Positions 1 to 7,036 of a stretch of DNA of 8,278 nt are shown piece after piece. A program made the position numbers and the translations under genes. The notes under the pieces were generated by a model. That model was given only the letters and a program-made list of their open reading frames with translations, made no database searches and had not been told where the DNA came from. Within the stretch, counting starts at the first letter, position 1, and every line of letters starts with the position of its first letter. The stretch is from an uncultured Verrucomicrobia subdivision 3 bacterium (GTDB taxonomy: Bacteria; Verrucomicrobiota; Verrucomicrobiae; Limisphaerales; CAMLLE01): assembly GCA_946480555.1 (NCBI GenBank), contig CAMLLE010000107.1:1-8278 (forward strand), given 5' to 3'.

Positions 1-1779
1 TTCTGCCTTTGGCCGTCCAAATACACCGAGTATTCGGTGAAGAACGCTCCCTGGAAGAATGGGAAAGGCGATGTCGTTCGCGACGTTGCAGACGCCTGCA
101 AGAAATACGGCCTCAAGTTCGGCGTCTATCTCTCCCCGTGGGATCGTAACCGCGCGGACTACGGCAAGCCGGAATACATCACCTACTTCCGCAACCAATT
201 GACGGAGCTCCTCACTGAATATGGCCCGGTGTTTGAAGTGTGGTTCGACGGCGCGAACGGTGGCACCGGCTGGTACGGCGGCGCGAACGAAAATCGCAAG
301 ATCGATCCGAAGACCTATTACGACTGGCCGAACACTTACGCGCTCGTGCGGAAGCTCCAACCCAAGATCGTCATCTGGAATGACGGCGGCGACCGCGGCG
401 ACCTGCGCTGGGTCGGCACGGAATCCGGCTATGTCGGTGAAATGAACTGGAGCACGTTGAATGCGAAGGGCGAAGTGACGTGGAACATGCTGCATCACGG
501 ACTCGAAGGCGGCGACTCGTGGGTGCCCGCCGAGGTGAACACCTCCATCCGGCCCGAGTGGTTCTATCATCCCGCCGAGGACGACAAGGTGAAGACCGTC
601 CCGCAGTTGTTGGATACCTATTACAACTCCATCGGCCGCAACGGCACGTTCCTGCTCAATTTCCCGATCATGCCGGATGGCACCATTCATCCCACCGACG
701 TGAAACACGCCATCGAAATGAACAAGATCGTCAAGCAGACCTTCGCCGTGAACCTGGCCAGGAAGGCAAAAGCGGAAGCGTCGAATACGCGCGGCGACAC
801 CAAGAAGTTCGGTCCGCAAAACGCCGTGGACGACAAGAAGGACACGTATTGGGCCACGGACGACAGCGTCCATGAGGCCTCGCTCACCATCGAGTTCAAG
901 AAGCCGACATTGTTGAATCGCTTTCTGGCGCAGGAATACATCCGGCTCGGGCAGCGCGTGAAAGGTTTTACGGTGGAAGCATATGTTGACGGCAACTGGA
1001 AGGAAGTCGCCAAGGGCAGCACCATCGGCTACAAGCGCATCCTCCGCTTCCCGGTTGTCGAGACGACCAGGGTTCGTTTCAACATCACCGACTCAAAGGC
1101 TGCTCCGGTCATTTCCGCCGTCGGACTTTACAATGCGCCGCTGATCCTGGACGCGCCGCTCATCACGCGCAATCGTCAGGGCGAAATCTCGATTGCTTCC
1201 GGCGACGTTGGGCCGCAGTTCTACTACACCCTCAATGGTTCCACGCCGACGACCAATTCCACGCGCTTCAGCGGACCCGTGCCGACCGGCGACGGAAAAG
1301 TTGAAGCCAGGGCGATTGCTTTCGATCCGGCCACGGGCAAGTCCAGTCCGGTGGCGCAGGAGAATTTCGACATTTGCCGCAAAGACTGGAAGATCGTCGG
1401 CGTCACGGGCGACCAGCCTTACGCACTCCTCGATGGAAACCCGGGCAGTTCCTGGAAACAGCCAAGGGGCACGCGACTTCCGGCGGATCTGGTCATTGAT
1501 CTCGGCGGCGAGAAGACGCTGACCGGCTTCAGATACTTTCCCGATCAAGGCATATGGGGTCTGGGCGTGATCGCGGAGTACGAGTTTTATGTTTCGCCCG
1601 ACAACACCGATTGGACGCAGGTGAGCAAGGGCGAATTCTCGAACATCAAGAACAACCGCGTGTGGCAGATGAAAACGTTCGCGCCAGCGAAGGCCCGCTA
1701 CATCAAACTGCGCGCGTTGCGAAACACCGATGGCAATAACGACGTCGGCTACGCCGAAGTGGACGTCATCGCGAATTGA
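1..1779 (+). CDS. GH29 alpha-L-fucosidase with two F5/8C-like modules and a CHB_HEX_C-type module (5'-truncated)
   Basis: The enzyme should hydrolyse terminal alpha-L-fucose from glycans by a retaining mechanism. The reading frame is open from the first base, where translation begins FCLWPSKYTEYS. This is the segment that normally follows KHHDG in GH29 enzymes, so roughly 100 N-terminal residues, including the signal peptide and first barrel strands, lie outside the window. The GTG at 37 is an internal codon, not the start. Counting the first codon as 1, the catalytic barrel runs to about 245. It contains KFGVYLSPWDRN and EVWFDGANGG, and Asp83 of the latter is the expected nucleophile. Glu141 (WVGTESG) and Glu178 (PAEVN) are candidate acid/base residues that I cannot separate by eye. 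An F5/8 type C-like module follows (about 249-378), then a chitobiase/hexosaminidase C-terminal-type module (about 382-457, FYYTLNGSTPT), then a second discoidin-like module (about 459-592) with LDGNPGSSW, YVSPDNTDW and ARYIKLRAL. These modules probably bind carbohydrate. Family assignment is strong; the exact fucosyl linkage cut is unknown. Confidence 0.95.
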   Translation, partial: FCLWPSKYTEYSVKNAPWKNGKGDVVRDVADACKKYGLKFGVYLSPWDRNRADYGKPEYITYFRNQLTELLTEYGPVFEVWFDGANGGTGWYGGANENRKIDPKTYYDWPNTYALVRKLQPKIVIWNDGGDRGDLRWVGTESGYVGEMNWSTLNAKGEVTWNMLHHGLEGGDSWVPAEVNTSIRPEWFYHPAEDDKVKTVPQLLDTYYNSIGRNGTFLLNFPIMPDGTIHPTDVKHAIEMNKIVKQTFAVNLARKAKAEASNTRGDTKKFGPQNAVDDKKDTYWATDDSVHEASLTIEFKKPTLLNRFLAQEYIRLGQRVKGFTVEAYVDGNWKEVAKGSTIGYKRILRFPVVETTRVRFNITDSKAAPVISAVGLYNAPLILDAPLITRNRQGEISIASGDVGPQFYYTLNGSTPTTNSTRFSGPVPTGDGKVEARAIAFDPATGKSSPVAQENFDICRKDWKIVGVTGDQPYALLDGNPGSSWKQPRGTRLPADLVIDLGGEKTLTGFRYFPDQGIWGLGVIAEYEFYVSPDNTDWTQVSKGEFSNIKNNRVWQMKTFAPAKARYIKLRALRNTDGNNDVGYAEVDVIAN

Positions 1780-1800
1780 CAGGAATTCTTATTACGGAGC

Positions 1801-1826
1801 GCGGCTGTGTCCGCAGGACCAGCCGC
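1801..1826. terminator. Strong GC-rich hairpin 22 bases after the fucosidase stop; possible bidirectional terminator
   Basis: A 7-bp stem (GCGGCTG at 1801-1807 with CAGCCGC at 1820-1826) continues, past one bulged T at 1808, into a 4-bp stem (GTCC at 1809-1812 with GGAC at 1816-1819) closed by a 3-base loop. That gives 11 pairs in total. Its place just after the stop codon suits transcription termination or mRNA 3'-end protection. There is no T-run on either strand, so it is not a classical intrinsic terminator. It may simply be one arm of the surrounding palindromic repeat. Confidence 0.35.
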
Positions 1827-1906
1827 AGCATGTCCAAAACGCGAGCCGGTTGAATTTTCTCAACGCGCCAGGCAAGGCGAAGCTGCTGCGGTAGGTCTCG
1901 GCGACG

Positions 1907-1924
1907 CCAGAGTGGAAGCTCTGG
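1907..1924. repeat. Short inverted repeat (6-bp stem, 6-base loop)
   Basis: CCAGAG at 1907-1912 is the reverse complement of CTCTGG at 1919-1924, with TGGAAG between them. It lies in the right half of the probable dispersed repeat and may be part of that element. No regulatory role is evident. Confidence 0.4.
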
Positions 1925-2042
1925 ACGCGGTTCATTGGCGACTGGATGGTGCGCTTGGTGATCAAAACCGGTGCACGGGGCCGGGAGATGTGATGCCGCG
2001 GCAAATTGACGCGGTACATATCCTCTGCCTAAATTTGGATGG

Positions 2043-2059
2043 CCCCGCCAATGGCGGGG
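2043..2059 (-). terminator. Perfect GC hairpin downstream of the RCC1-repeat gene; weak terminator candidate
   Basis: CCCCGCC at 2043-2049 pairs perfectly with GGCGGGG at 2053-2059 around the 3-base loop AAT. It lies about 100 bases beyond the stop codon of the minus-strand RCC1-repeat gene, so it could end that transcript. No T-run follows immediately on the minus strand, only an AT-rich patch a few bases on, so the call rests on position and stem strength alone. The remainder of 1994-2160 holds no gene that I recognise. Confidence 0.3.
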
Positions 2060-2160
2060 AGTTGAAAGGCCGTTCCGGGAGTAATCTGCGAGATCGTGAT
2101 TGCGGGGACGGTTTCGCGGTGGGGTCGTTTGAACCAGAGTTCGTGGTGATCAACGCGTGC

Positions 2161-5100
2161 TCACGGCGGGCCTGCCCGATAGAAACGCCGGGGCCTGTTC
2201 GCGGCAAAGACGTCGGCGAACTGATACCAACCGGGACTGGTTTCGACCGCTGTACCCAGGAACTCCCAATCAGTGAGGTTCGTCGAACCCCAAACGCGGT
2301 AGACGGCGCCAGTTCCGCCGGTAAGGTTCACTTCAAAAACGCCATTGGAGTTCCAGCCTGAAAGCGCGACGCTCATTTGCGGCGCGGGTGGCAACACATG
2401 GATCGTAACAACAACGGGAACTGAATCACCCAGTCCATCGTTGGCCAGAAAACTGAAGGAATCAAGAGGGCTGCCAGAGCTGCCTGGGGCGGGCGCAAAC
2501 ATCACCTTGCCTTGGGCATCGGTTACGCTGGTGTTTGGACTCGTAACTGGCGTTCCGCGAGCTCCCGACGCGTATTGAAAGAGCGTCCCCGCCGCGGGCA
2601 ACTGCGAGATGCGGAAGCTCAGTGGATCACCATCCGCATCAAAGCCGCTCAGGTGGATCAGCAGGTCTTGATCTGCCTGACCAGTCAACGTTTGTGGATT
2701 CGCCTCCGGCTGCCAGTTGCCGCCAAGCGCAAGGTTATGAAATCCGCCAGCGGCAATCGCGACCGCGCGGCGCAATCCTGACGGGGCATTCAATGGGCCG
2801 TAATAATTCTCTCCCCATGCAAAGATGGTCCCGTCTTCCCGCATCGCCAGGCTGTGCCAATTCCCGCTCGCCACTTCCAAACCATTGGTCAAAGTGCTGG
2901 GGACCGGCGCTATTCCGCCGGGGTAATGCGCTTCAATGTAGTGCATGCCCCATTGCACAACGTTCCCATCGCTCTTTAAGGCCAAATCATGGTCGTCCCC
3001 ACCGGAAATACTCACCACGTCGTGCAGACCCAATGGCGGTTTCTCGCTGATGCTCCAAGTCGTGACGGTGCCGTCTGCTTTCAGCGCCACGCTGTGGACA
3101 CTTCCTGCGGCGATCGCTACTACATTCCCCAACCCCGCAGGAACATCCGTCTGACCCTGCGCATTTTGTCCCCACGCGGTCACGGACCCGTCCGAGCGCA
3201 GCGCCAAGCTGTGATAAGATCCCGCAGCCACAGCGATGACGTTGCTCAGCCCGGCAGGCACTTTGGATTGGCCGTAATGAGGAAAGTTGGTTTGCAGTGG
3301 CCCTCCGGCGCCCCAGGCCACAACGCTTCCGTTCGATAGCAGCGCCAGGTTGTGAACTGCGCCGGCAGCAATCGATACGACATTGCTCAAGCCCGGGGGG
3401 ATAGTCGTCAGCTCGTAATCATCGTAGGGTTGCGCACCCCATGCAGTCACGGTCCCATCCGACTTGAGTGCCAGGCTGTGAGTAACTCCCCCCGCGACCG
3501 CAACCACGTTGCTCAACCCCGGCGGCACGTTTGTCTGGCCTGAGGAGTTGTCGCCCCACGCGGTTACGGGCGCGCCGGTGGTGAAAAGACGGGTTGCGCC
3601 GCGCGTCAAGCTGTAACTGTTACTTGCCACGATCCGATATTGATACGTGCCGCCCACCGTAAGATTGGAGAGCACTTCGCTTACGCGAACCACACTGTGC
3701 CCGTCACCCACCGAGACCGGCGCTGTCATCTTCGTAAAGTTACCGCGTGTTCCCCATTCAAACCACGCCGTGGAAGCGAAGCTGTTGGGCAGCGTCATGC
3801 CGTTCACGGTCGCGCGGGTTGGCCGGATGTCCGTGGCGAACTGGGTGAACGCGCGCGCCTGCTGGATATGAATCGTTACTGGCGCGGGAACCGAATCAAG
3901 CAAACCGTCGTTTGCGTAAACACTGAATGAATCATAAGGGTCGCCAAATTGGTTGGGCAACGGAGCGTAAACCACCCGTCCCGCCGGATCACTAACCAAC
4001 ATGTCCGGACTGGCAATGGCGGGCCCGCGAACGCCGTTGTTGCATTGGTATAGCGCGCCCACCGCAGGCAAGGCGCCAATCCGGAACGTCAACGCCTGCG
4101 CATTGGCATCGAACCCACTCAGGTGGATGATGAGATCCTGGTTGGCCCCGCCGAAGACGGTCTGCGGAAGCGCTTGCGGCCGAGCGTCGCCGAGAGCGAG
4201 TCCATAGCCCGTATTTCCGGCAATGGCGATCATGTTGCTCAGACCGGCAGGCAACACGACATATCTGATGGAATCCCAGCCCAGCACATCATCCCAGGTG
4301 TGTGAGCGGCCCCAACCCGCCACTGTCCCATCTGTTCGCAACGCGAGGCTCGAGCCGGCGACGGATACAACATCGCTCAAGTCAGCGGGGGGATTGGTCT
4401 GCCCGGAAGGGATGCCCAATGTAACAACCGTTCCATCAGCACGCAGAGCCAGATCGGAGGACAAGGCAACCACTTCGTTCAAGCCGGCGGGTAAACTCGA
4501 CAAGAGTTCGCTGTTGTCGCCCCACGCAACAGTGGTGCCGTCCGCCAGAAGCGCCAGGCCGTGATCGTAACCTGCCGCAACCGCAACTGCATTGCTCAAG
4601 CCTGCGGGCACGTTCGTTTGACCGCTGCCATTGTAGCCCCACGCAACGACCGTCCCGTCTGATCGAAGAGCAAGGTTGTAATGAGAGCCTGCCGCGATCC
4701 CGATCACGTCGTTCAATCCCGCCGGAGCGGCCATGCTTCCAAAGATGACGTCGCCTCCCCATGCTGTCACTGTGCCATCAGACCGCAGCGCCAGGCTGTG
4801 AAAAAACCCGCCTGCGATCGCGATCACGTTGCTCAATCCAGGCGGGACGCTCGCCTGACCGTAGTTTCCGTAGCCGGTTTGTCCGGGAGCGCCTGCGCCC
4901 CACGCGAACACGGTTCCGTCATTCTTCAGCGCCAGCCGGTGTCGACTGCCCGAGGCCACCGCCACGACGTTGCTCAAGTCCATGTCCGACGCGGAATAAC
5001 CGAGCTGCGCAATCCTGCTGCCGGTGGTGAACCATTGCACGGCGCCGCGTTTGAGACCGAAGGTATTGCTGACGACCAACCGGTATTGGTACACGCCTCC

Positions 5101-6804
5101 TTCCGTCAGATTGGTAATGCCGACGCTCAGCCGAACGATGCCGGTGCCATTACCGACAGTCTCAGGCGGCGTCACTTCGGTGTATGCACCGCGTCCCCCC
5201 CATTCAAACCAGGCGGCCGAACTGAACGTATTGGGCGCCGCCACGCCGTTCAGCGTCGCCTGGGTGGGGCCGATATGGCTTGCCGATTGTGTGAATGCGC
5301 GTGCTGCGTGGATGTGGAGGGTGACAGTTGCCACGTCGGAATCGAGCCGGCCATCATTGGCCACGAACTGGAGAGTGGCATAGGGACTTCCGAAGGCGTC
5401 GCTGTCCGGCGCAAATATTAAACGCCCTTCCAGATCGCCAACGACATCGCCCGCGCTGGAGATAGCGGCGCCGCGAACGCCTCCATTGAATTGATACAAC
5501 TGGCCTGAAGCCGGCAGCGCGAGGACGCGGAAATTCAGAATGTCGCTGTTAAGGTCGGTTCCTTTGAGCGCTATGACCAGGTCACGATTGGCGGGGCCGT
5601 GAGCAAACTGGTTTTGTATTTGCGGGCGCGAATCGCCAATCGCAAGAACATGGTCGGTGCTGGCAACCATGCGAACGATGTTGCTGAGGCCGGGAGGAAC
5701 GTCCCCGCCCTCTCCCCATGCCACCAGGCTCCCATCCGCCTGCAGCGCAAAGCTTGAATTGCCTCGAGCAGCGACGGCGATCACGTTGCTCAACCCAGGC
5801 GGGACGTCCGTGGGTCCACTTTCGGTAATAAAGAGGTTGTAACCCCAAGCGGCTACCGTTCCGTCCGCCCGCAAGGCGAGGCTGTGATCACGACCGCCCG
5901 CGACCGCGACAACGTTACTCAAGCCGGAAGGGACGGTGGCTTGGCCGAGAAAGTTGTAACCCCACGCCCGAACGGTTCCATCGGCCATCACCGCCAAATT
6001 GTGCTGTTCACCGCATGCCACCGCCACGACGTTGCTCAACCCAGCCGGCACTGTAGCTTGTCCGGACTCGCTATAGCCATTGTAGCCCCACGCGAGGACT
6101 GTTCCGTCCGCTCGCAAACCAATGCTGTGGTTAACCCCGCAAGCGATCTCCACTGCGTTGCTCAGCGCCGGCGGTACATTCGTCTGACCGTAATAGCTGT
6201 CGCCCCATGCCAGGACGGTCCCATCCGATCGCAACGCCAGACGATGTTGTCGGCCTGCTGCCACCGCGACTGCGTTGCTCAACCCCGCCGGAGCATTGCC
6301 TCCCCAAGCCAACACGGTGCCATCTGCTCTGAGGGCCAGACTAAAACCACCGCCCGCAGCAAGGCCGACTGCGTTGCTCAATCCGGGAGGGACGGTTGTG
6401 CCCCACGCGGCAACCCGGTCGCCGGTAGTGAAAACGTCAATGCCACCGTGATGCATTCCTGCTGCGTTACTCACCACCAATCGGCACTGATAAGCCGTGT
6501 TCAAAACCAGATTCGAAATTCCTGCGCGGACCCGTATAACGCCCTTCCCATTGCCCACGTTCATCGGCTGAGTATTTTCAGTGAAAGTCCCGCGCGGTCC
6601 CCATTCAAACCAAGCCACGCTGGAATCCCCGTTCGGCAGCGCCATGCCATTGAGATTCGCGCTGCCAAGACTCACCGGAGTCGATGACTGGGTATGGGCG
6701 CGCGGCGTGGTGGCTAGGGCGGGGAACGCAGCGGCCAGCGAAAAAACGGCAATGCCAAAAACGAAACGGTGTGGTTTTCGTGCGGTAAACCTTGGAGCCT
6801 TCAT
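2161..6804 (-). CDS. Giant exported RCC1-repeat protein with three Fn3-like/propeller/cadherin-like units
   Basis: This 1547-residue protein is probably exported and binds an unknown ligand; RCC1 folds are protein-interaction propellers. Residues 1-31 form a signal peptide: a basic start, the hydrophobic stretch FVFGIAVFSLAAAFPA, and an ALA cleavage site. This fixes the ATG at 6804, although no clear Shine-Dalgarno sequence precedes it. Three composite units follow (34-500, 501-982, 983-1472). Each has a fibronectin-like domain (AWFEWG, a VGxG turn, YQxRLVxSN or the like, FTTG), seven RCC1 repeats of the pattern GLSNVVAVAAGxxHSLALRSDGTVxAWG, and a tandem-95/cadherin-like domain (LSGFDADGDPLSFRI, F.ANDGL.DS.P..VTIH). 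Residues 1473-1547 are a C-terminal module (VYRVWGSTNLTDWEFLG, RRFYRAGPP) typical of verrucomicrobial secreted proteins. No catalytic motif, lipobox or PEP-CTERM is visible. The gene is convergent with the left fucosidase and divergent from the right one. Family and export are secure; biological role is unknown. It is not expected to act as a Ran exchange factor as eukaryotic RCC1 does. Confidence 0.95.
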   Translation of the reverse strand: MKAPRFTARKPHRFVFGIAVFSLAAAFPALATTPRAHTQSSTPVSLGSANLNGMALPNGDSSVAWFEWGPRGTFTENTQPMNVGNGKGVIRVRAGISNLVLNTAYQCRLVVSNAAGMHHGGIDVFTTGDRVAAWGTTVPPGLSNAVGLAAGGGFSLALRADGTVLAWGGNAPAGLSNAVAVAAGRQHRLALRSDGTVLAWGDSYYGQTNVPPALSNAVEIACGVNHSIGLRADGTVLAWGYNGYSESGQATVPAGLSNVVAVACGEQHNLAVMADGTVRAWGYNFLGQATVPSGLSNVVAVAGGRDHSLALRADGTVAAWGYNLFITESGPTDVPPGLSNVIAVAARGNSSFALQADGSLVAWGEGGDVPPGLSNIVRMVASTDHVLAIGDSRPQIQNQFAHGPANRDLVIALKGTDLNSDILNFRVLALPASGQLYQFNGGVRGAAISSAGDVVGDLEGRLIFAPDSDAFGSPYATLQFVANDGRLDSDVATVTLHIHAARAFTQSASHIGPTQATLNGVAAPNTFSSAAWFEWGGRGAYTEVTPPETVGNGTGIVRLSVGITNLTEGGVYQYRLVVSNTFGLKRGAVQWFTTGSRIAQLGYSASDMDLSNVVAVASGSRHRLALKNDGTVFAWGAGAPGQTGYGNYGQASVPPGLSNVIAIAGGFFHSLALRSDGTVTAWGGDVIFGSMAAPAGLNDVIGIAAGSHYNLALRSDGTVVAWGYNGSGQTNVPAGLSNAVAVAAGYDHGLALLADGTTVAWGDNSELLSSLPAGLNEVVALSSDLALRADGTVVTLGIPSGQTNPPADLSDVVSVAGSSLALRTDGTVAGWGRSHTWDDVLGWDSIRYVVLPAGLSNMIAIAGNTGYGLALGDARPQALPQTVFGGANQDLIIHLSGFDANAQALTFRIGALPAVGALYQCNNGVRGPAIASPDMLVSDPAGRVVYAPLPNQFGDPYDSFSVYANDGLLDSVPAPVTIHIQQARAFTQFATDIRPTRATVNGMTLPNSFASTAWFEWGTRGNFTKMTAPVSVGDGHSVVRVSEVLSNLTVGGTYQYRIVASNSYSLTRGATRLFTTGAPVTAWGDNSSGQTNVPPGLSNVVAVAGGVTHSLALKSDGTVTAWGAQPYDDYELTTIPPGLSNVVSIAAGAVHNLALLSNGSVVAWGAGGPLQTNFPHYGQSKVPAGLSNVIAVAAGSYHSLALRSDGSVTAWGQNAQGQTDVPAGLGNVVAIAAGSVHSVALKADGTVTTWSISEKPPLGLHDVVSISGGDDHDLALKSDGNVVQWGMHYIEAHYPGGIAPVPSTLTNGLEVASGNWHSLAMREDGTIFAWGENYYGPLNAPSGLRRAVAIAAGGFHNLALGGNWQPEANPQTLTGQADQDLLIHLSGFDADGDPLSFRISQLPAAGTLFQYASGARGTPVTSPNTSVTDAQGKVMFAPAPGSSGSPLDSFSFLANDGLGDSVPVVVTIHVLPPAPQMSVALSGWNSNGVFEVNLTGGTGAVYRVWGSTNLTDWEFLGTAVETSPGWYQFADVFAANRPRRFYRAGPP
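2389..3858 (-). repeat. Composite unit 3 of the RCC1-repeat protein (residues 983-1472)
   Basis: The unit opens with ARAFTQ. The fibronectin-like domain covers about 983-1077. Seven RCC1 repeats start at about 1080, 1119, 1161, 1208, 1247, 1282 and 1327 and end near 1362. Repeat 5 is eroded (VTTWSISEKPPLGL). The cadherin-like domain covers about 1363-1472 and keeps the canonical acidic motif FDADGDPL, as expected for calcium binding. The C-terminal module follows directly. Confidence 0.85.
3859..5304 (-). repeat. Composite unit 2 of the RCC1-repeat protein (residues 501-982)
   Basis: The unit opens with ARAFTQ, the same boundary as unit 3. The fibronectin-like domain covers about 501-595. 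Seven RCC1 repeats start at about 598, 632, 679, 719, 758, 793 and 828 and end near 872 with LALGDARPQ. Repeat 1 opens with IAQLG instead of V.AWG, repeat 6 with VVTLG, and the region before repeat 6 is shortened (ALSSDLALRADGT), so these are the most eroded blades of the protein. The cadherin-like domain covers about 873-982 and has the altered motif GFDANAQAL. Confidence 0.85.
5305..6705 (-). repeat. Composite unit 1 of the RCC1-repeat protein (residues 34-500)
   Basis: The fibronectin-like domain covers about 34-128 and ends FTTG. Seven RCC1 repeats start at residues 131, 164, 197, 236, 278, 317 and 360, spaced 33-43 residues apart, and end near 390 with LAIGDSRPQ. The cadherin-like domain covers about 391-500. 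Its calcium-site motif is degraded, reading GTDLNSDIL where unit 3 has GFDADGDPL. Repeats 1 and 2 lack the usual GQTNV insert, which makes them the shortest blades. Confidence 0.85.
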
Positions 6805-7036
6805 AGCGGAGCGGCAGCAGAATCACGACCCTGCACAAGAATGTAAAGGAATACTAAGAAAAATCCGTGGAGACCCCTCACTCGTAACGATTCGGGGGGA
6901 GATTCCCCAATGCTTAGCGAAAGGCGCGGGCGCATTTTTTTGACGGGAGGATCGTGTTTCGCCCGCTCTACGATGTTCATCATCAGCGGTATTCTGTTTA
7001 CTGGCAGTGGCGGGAGAATTCTTCCAAGATGAAGCA
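6805..7036. promoter_or_regulatory. Divergent intergenic region between the RCC1-repeat gene and the lipoprotein fucosidase
   Basis: These 232 bases must hold the promoters of both divergent genes, but I cannot place either one. TTGACG at 6940-6945 resembles a -35 box on the plus strand, yet no -10 box lies at normal spacing; TACGAT at 6969-6974 is 23 bases away, which is too far. On the minus strand no convincing pair is visible. There is a perfect short inverted repeat at 6896-6908 and a run of seven T at 6935-6941. GGGAG at 7012-7016 is the only purine-rich ribosome-binding candidate near the right-hand gene. Confidence 0.5.
6896..6908. repeat. Perfect inverted repeat, possible operator
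   Basis: GGGGA at 6896-6900 and TCCCC at 6904-6908 are reverse complements separated by GAT. The site lies about 90 bases upstream of the RCC1-repeat start and about 130 bases upstream of the fucosidase start, where a shared repressor or activator could sit. The arms are short, and chance occurrence is quite possible in GC-rich sequence. Confidence 0.25.

Larger units (their letters stand above)
1792..1993. repeat. Probable degenerate dispersed palindromic repeat
   Basis: This stretch lies between two convergent genes and is unusually rich in inverted repeats. An 8-bp arm at 1823-1830 (CCGCAGCA) is matched exactly by its reverse complement at 1884-1891. Outside these arms the similarity continues imperfectly: GGTC..GCGGACACAG read from the left arm against GGTC..GGCGACGCCAG on the right. 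Between them sits a smaller stem-loop, GTTGA at 1849-1853 with TCAAC at 1860-1864. Two further hairpins lie at 1801-1826 and 1907-1924. The structure suggests a mobile or REP-like palindromic element whose right arm has decayed. I recall similar sequences scattered through Pedosphaera-like genomes, but this cannot be verified here. The outer boundaries are approximate. Confidence 0.45.

Noticed and set aside
37..39. GTG at 37 as the start of the left fucosidase
   Set aside because: The frame is open back to base 1 and those codons (FCLWPSKYTEYS) are conserved GH29 sequence, so the gene continues upstream of the window.
1093..1548. 151-codon open frame on the minus strand
   Set aside because: It is antisense to the CHB_HEX-type and discoidin modules of the left fucosidase and encodes no recognisable protein.
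4681..5421. 246-codon open frame on the plus strand
   Set aside because: It is antisense to unit 2 of the RCC1-repeat protein, with no domain and no independent start signals.
5884..6687. 267-codon open frame on the plus strand
   Set aside because: It is antisense to RCC1 repeats. Its repeated HRDDVAQ/RHRDxVAQ-like peptides are the complement of the repeated GLSNVVAVAAG codons, so the periodicity is inherited from the real gene.
2161..6804. CRISPR array or DNA-level tandem repeat
   Set aside because: The periodicity of about 100-130 bases comes from the RCC1 protein repeats. The DNA copies are diverged and vary in length, with no constant repeat and spacer pattern.
6909..6941. Intrinsic terminator on the plus strand (AATGC ... 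GCATT followed by T-run)
   Set aside because: The stem has only 5 pairs, is partly AT and encloses an 18-base loop, and no plus-strand gene ends nearby. It is probably chance.
6940..6974. Sigma-70 promoter TTGACG ... TACGAT for the right-hand fucosidase
   Set aside because: The spacer is 23 bases, well outside the 16-18 usually needed.
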